Shown one piece after another: positions 59,899 through 64,000 of a stretch of DNA of 64,000 nucleotides. The DNA is from Lysobacter daejeonensis GH1-9 (GTDB lineage: Bacteria; Pseudomonadota; Gammaproteobacteria; Xanthomonadales; Xanthomonadaceae): positions 62,001 to 126,000 of the forward strand of contig NZ_AVPU01000003.1 in assembly GCF_000768355.1 (NCBI RefSeq), in the 5' to 3' direction. The notes beneath the pieces are model-generated. The model did no database searches. It saw only the letters and a list, made by a program, of their open reading frames with translations, and was not told the origin of the DNA. Position 1 is the stretch's first letter. Each line of letters starts with the position of its first letter. The position numbers were made by a program, and so were the translations under genes.

Positions 59899-61983
59899 TC
59901 ACGGTACGGTGGTCGTCACCGCGCGCGTCAGCGTGCTGTCCAGGGTGTAGTTGGCCAACACCGTTGTGTACCCCTTCACCCGGTACTTGTAGGTGCCGGG
60001 CATGGCCACCGCGAACTCCAGCACTTCGGGATTGGACAGGCTGGCGCCACTGGCAACTTCGTTGCCGGCCGGATCGACCAGCGAGAAGTCGATGTCGACA
60101 CCGCCATCCCAGCCCAGTGTGGCCTGGATGAGCGTCACGTCAGCGCCCACTTCGAAAGTGAATTCATCCACTTCCAGGTTCTCGACCGACGGTCCCATCG
60201 TGCCCGTGTACCGGGTGGTCGTGGTGGTGAAGGCGGTTGTCGTGTCATATAGCTTGCCCTCCGTCAGGCTGCCGTCGAAATAGACGTTGCCCTGCACGCC
60301 GCGCAACTCCACCCGGTGGGCCCCTTTACCCAGGCCGGTGATGGCAAAACGGCCGTTGGTCTCGGCGGTGGAGCTGTAGAAGCTGATGCGGCCGCGGTTG
60401 ACGCCATCCACGTAGACGTCGGCCTGGCCACCCTGGGCATTGCGCGGATAGATGAACTGCATCGCGTCGCCTTCAAACGCCAGGTTCAGCCGCGGCACCG
60501 ACTTCTTGGTGACACTGGCCTTGCGGTAGGTGCCGTCCGTGGACCCCACGTTGTTCACGCTGCTCCAGTTGCCGGTGTAGTCCAGCAGACTGTAACTGTC
60601 GGCCGCGATGATCCACTTGCCTTGGCTGGACCATTTTGTCGCGCCGCCCAGGAACGCGGCGCGCTTGCCTTCGGTTCGCGAGGCCAGGTCCACCGCGGCC
60701 AGTACGTCGATGTAGCCGGCGCCCACCACGTGGTACGGGTAGTTCATGGGCGAGGAGGTTTTCATCAGGATCTCCTCGACCTGGTCGGGAGACAGGGTTG
60801 GGTTGGCCTCCAGCAACAGAGCAGCTGCACCCGCTACGAACGGCGTGGCCATGCTGGTGCCGCTCATGCTGGCGTAGTACACGCTGTAGGCGGGGTTCAC
60901 GGGGTCGTTTACCGGCCCCAGTGCCGGCAGGGCAGTGTTGGGCGCACGGGTGGAGATGATGCTGGAGCCGGGCGCCACCACGTCCACGTGCTTGTAGAAA
61001 TCGCCTTCCACGCCGCGACTCGAGAAGCTGGACAGGTCCTTGGCCTTGGTGCCCGAGCCCACGTTGATTACCCAAGGCACGATCGCATAGGGATTGAGGG
61101 TGTTCTCCGCCGGACCGTCATTGCCGGCGGCGAAGGCCACCACCATGCCCTTGCGGTATGCCTCGTAGCTGGCCTTGTTGATGGGGTTGTTGGGGTCGTA
61201 CACGCTGTTGGAGCTGCCCCATGAGTTGGTGATGATGTCGATGCCGTAGCGCTCGCGGTTGGCCAGCGCGTAGTCGAAGCCCATCAGCGCGTACAGGATG
61301 CTGATGCCTTCGCCGGCGCCGATCCCCACCAGCTTGGCCTGTGGCGCGATGCCGTCGTGGTAGCGCGCGCGGCGCGGATCGTTCTTCGAGGCCTCGCCCG
61401 TGCCGCCCACGGTGCCTGCCACGTGCGTGCCGTGGCCGCTGCTGGTGTCGGTGTTTGGCACGTTCTCCAGCCAGGCCGATGCGCCGGCCAGGCCCAGGTC
61501 GCCTACCAGCTTGACGTTCTGTACCACCTTGGCGCCCTGCGGCAGGTCGGGGTGGGTGGCGTCCACGCCTGAGTCAAGCACGGCAATGGTCACCCCCTTG
61601 CCACTCAGGCCAATGAAATCATGCACCTTGTGGCCGTTGGTGACCTCGCCAGACTGGTAGTTCATCCACTTCAAGCTCGCGTCGAAGTAGATGCTTTCAA
61701 CCCCCTCCCACTGTGCGACCTGGCGCACCTGCGACGAGGTGAGCAACGCGCCCACCATGGGTAGCGCCCGCATCGGCAGCGTCTCGTTGGTCAGGCTGGC
61801 CAGGCGGGACATCTGGTTGCGGTCGCTGAAGGTGACGATCACGCGGTGGGTGGGGTGGGCATCCAGCCGCTGTTGCAGGTCCGGGGAAAGCAGGGCAGCC
61901 GCGTCGGCGGGGCCGGCCAGGGCCAGCCCCAATGCGATGGCGAGTCCCAGGAAGGAGCGGGCAGGAGTGCGACGGTGTGGCAT
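59899..61983 (-). CDS. Secreted subtilisin-like serine protease (S8)
   Basis: Complete exported subtilase of 694 residues. It has a signal peptide (SFLGLAIALGLALAGPADA), then an inhibitor-I9-like propeptide (about 45-105, HRVIVTFSDRNQMSRLAS). In the catalytic domain the Asp is in VTIAVLDSGVDATHP, the His in [14 protein letters not shown] and the Ser in SMSGTSMATPFVAGAAALL, so the triad is intact. The C-terminal ~220 residues are beta-rich, with a Thr-rich hinge (TTAFTTTTTRYTGTM) and a last domain (VENLEVDEFTFEVGADVTL through MPGTYKYRVKGY) resembling PPC-like domains. It differs in architecture from the protease at the left edge. No Shine-Dalgarno sequence is obvious. Confidence 0.93.
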   Translation of the reverse strand: MPHRRTPARSFLGLAIALGLALAGPADAAALLSPDLQQRLDAHPTHRVIVTFSDRNQMSRLASLTNETLPMRALPMVGALLTSSQVRQVAQWEGVESIYFDASLKWMNYQSGEVTNGHKVHDFIGLSGKGVTIAVLDSGVDATHPDLPQGAKVVQNVKLVGDLGLAGASAWLENVPNTDTSSGHGTHVAGTVGGTGEASKNDPRRARYHDGIAPQAKLVGIGAGEGISILYALMGFDYALANRERYGIDIITNSWGSSNSVYDPNNPINKASYEAYRKGMVVAFAAGNDGPAENTLNPYAIVPWVINVGSGTKAKDLSSFSSRGVEGDFYKHVDVVAPGSSIISTRAPNTALPALGPVNDPVNPAYSVYYASMSGTSMATPFVAGAAALLLEANPTLSPDQVEEILMKTSSPMNYPYHVVGAGYIDVLAAVDLASRTEGKRAAFLGGATKWSSQGKWIIAADSYSLLDYTGNWSSVNNVGSTDGTYRKASVTKKSVPRLNLAFEGDAMQFIYPRNAQGGQADVYVDGVNRGRISFYSSTAETNGRFAITGLGKGAHRVELRGVQGNVYFDGSLTEGKLYDTTTAFTTTTTRYTGTMGPSVENLEVDEFTFEVGADVTLIQATLGWDGGVDIDFSLVDPAGNEVASGASLSNPEVLEFAVAMPGTYKYRVKGYTTVLANYTLDSTLTRAVTTTVP

Positions 61984-62223
61984 GGAGCGGTACCCCAAGA
62001 TTGGACGTGCCCCCACCCTGCGCCGCAGCCGGGCATAACGCAGCCCGGAAGTTCCCCCGTGGATTGCGGGGGAAAACACCCAGGCCGCAGGGGCGTCGTC
62101 GGCGCGGTAACCGGCATTTAACGCACCGGGTCGCATGCTCGTTACCAAGCCGCCCTGCGGTGAACGCACGTCCGGGCACCGGGCTACCCCCGGCACGGGT
62201 CCCGCCGCGCAAAGGGACCCGCC

Positions 62224-62655
62224 ATGAAGACCTGGATTCTTGTCGCCGACGAAGCCCATGCCCGCCTGTTCGAGAGCGAGCGACTGGATGGCGAGCTGTC
62301 GGAAGTCGCCGACTTCGTCCATCCCGAGGCACACCATGCCGATCGCGGGCACCGCGACCGCCTGCCACGAGCCCACCAGAGCGTGGGTAGCGCCCGGCAC
62401 GGCATCGAGCCGCGCACCTCGACCGAAGAAAAGGTCACGCGCGAATTTGCCGCGGAGCTTTCCGAGTTCCTGAACGAGGCCCGGGTGGCCCATCGCTACG
62501 ACCACCTCGTGCTGATGGCGGCTCCGGCGTTCCTGGGGTCGGTGCGCTCTGAGCTGGACCCGCAGGTCGCGCGGATGGTGACCCATGCGCTGGACAAGCA
62601 GATCACCGATGCCAGCGTTGACCGTATCCGCGATGAGTTGCGGCACCTGCACTGA
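62224..62655 (+). CDS. Host attachment protein family (PF10116)
   Basis: Soluble protein of 143 residues in the family named after a gene required for attachment of Rhizobium/Agrobacterium to plants. It begins MKTWILVADEAHARLFESER, the family hallmark, and has TSTEEKVTREFAAELSEFLN, YDHLVLMAAPAFLGSVRSEL and the final LDKQITDASVDRIRDELR. The fold is related to release-factor eRF1 domain 2-like (baeRF) proteins, so a ribosome or RNA role is also possible. No signal peptide is present, which argues against a direct adhesin. GGGA precedes the ATG. It is followed by uup after 55 bases. Confidence 0.88.
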   Translation: MKTWILVADEAHARLFESERLDGELSEVADFVHPEAHHADRGHRDRLPRAHQSVGSARHGIEPRTSTEEKVTREFAAELSEFLNEARVAHRYDHLVLMAAPAFLGSVRSELDPQVARMVTHALDKQITDASVDRIRDELRHLH

Positions 62656-62698
62656 GCGTTGACGTAGGCTGACATGCGGGGCGTCCGGCGCATGCCGG

Positions 62699-62704
62699 TA
62701 CAAT
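62699..62704 (+). promoter_or_regulatory. -10 box TACAAT, six bases before uup
   Basis: TACAAT, then GTGCGG, then the uup ATG, with no Shine-Dalgarno sequence. The distance fits initiation at the start codon and a leaderless mRNA. Confidence 0.5.
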
Positions 62705-62710
62705 GTGCGG

Positions 62711-64000
<1,290 letters not shown>

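Overview
The window looks like chromosomal DNA of a gammaproteobacterium of the Xanthomonadaceae (Lysobacteraceae), somewhere in the Stenotrophomonas / Pseudoxanthomonas / Lysobacter / Luteimonas group. The base composition is very G+C rich. Gene content fits that group: secreted subtilases with PPC and P domains, an M13 peptidase, an azurin-like lipoprotein, a YaeQ protein, an ornithine cyclodeaminase paired with an Lrp-type regulator, and a bifunctional glucosylglycerol-phosphate synthase/phosphatase behind a YcaD-type transporter. The family placement is inferred from content, not from a marker gene. The DNA is densely coding: 59 protein genes are called, the longest gap is under 300 bases, and I see no rRNA, tRNA, CRISPR array, insertion sequence, phage gene or integrase.

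Layout. 1-6.2 kb: the C-terminal part of a subtilase, a DUF2189 membrane protein, a YkgJ-type cysteine-cluster protein with two coupled small unknowns, a methyltransferase, a blue-copper lipoprotein and an M14-type zinc hydrolase. 6.2-10.3 kb: an FHA membrane protein and two sensor diguanylate cyclases on either side of a YgiD dioxygenase. 10.5-15.9 kb: a secreted esterase, an M13 metallopeptidase, a thioredoxin-reductase-like flavoprotein and a DUF1615 lipoprotein. 16-19.7 kb: a tight three-gene operon of N-formylglutamate-amidohydrolase-like protein, DUF1704 (MATCAP-like) metallopeptidase and ATP-grasp ligase. This is the best candidate here for a poorly described system. 19.9-28.4 kb: a CorA-type transporter, small proteins, ornithine cyclodeaminase with a divergent Lrp regulator and a palindromic operator candidate, a DksA-like zinc finger protein, a HAD phosphatase, a sirtuin, a histidine phosphatase and a UbiB-family kinase.

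28.5-36 kb: an unusual secreted Arg/Gln/Tyr-rich protein, an ABC-type export system (ATPase, FtsX permease, HlyD adaptor) and an acyl-CoA ligase. 36-44.3 kb: a ClpP-fold lipoprotein, two MFS transporters, a GT4 glycosyltransferase followed by an elaborate terminator, DUF998, TrhO, RidA and an HI0933-type flavoprotein. 44.4-49.6 kb: a serine beta-lactamase-fold hydrolase, a lipoprotein FKBP isomerase, a second HI0933-type flavoprotein (YhiN), YaeQ and an RluA-type pseudouridine synthase. 49.7-53.3 kb: the two-gene osmolyte operon. 53.3-64 kb: a class I amidotransferase, an EamA transporter, DeaD helicase, SelO, a repeat-containing lipoprotein, a second complete subtilase, a host-attachment-family protein and a right-truncated Uup ABC-F ATPase.

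Two themes run across the window. Many products are exported or lipid-anchored (two subtilases, M13 peptidase, esterase, several lipoproteins, beta-lactamase-fold hydrolase), consistent with a secretory, degradative lifestyle. Seven genes also carry a TANNNT box exactly six bases before the start codon and mostly lack a Shine-Dalgarno sequence, which suggests leaderless transcripts. Start codons were chosen from ribosome-binding sites, signal peptides and terminators, and several differ from the longest possible reading frame.
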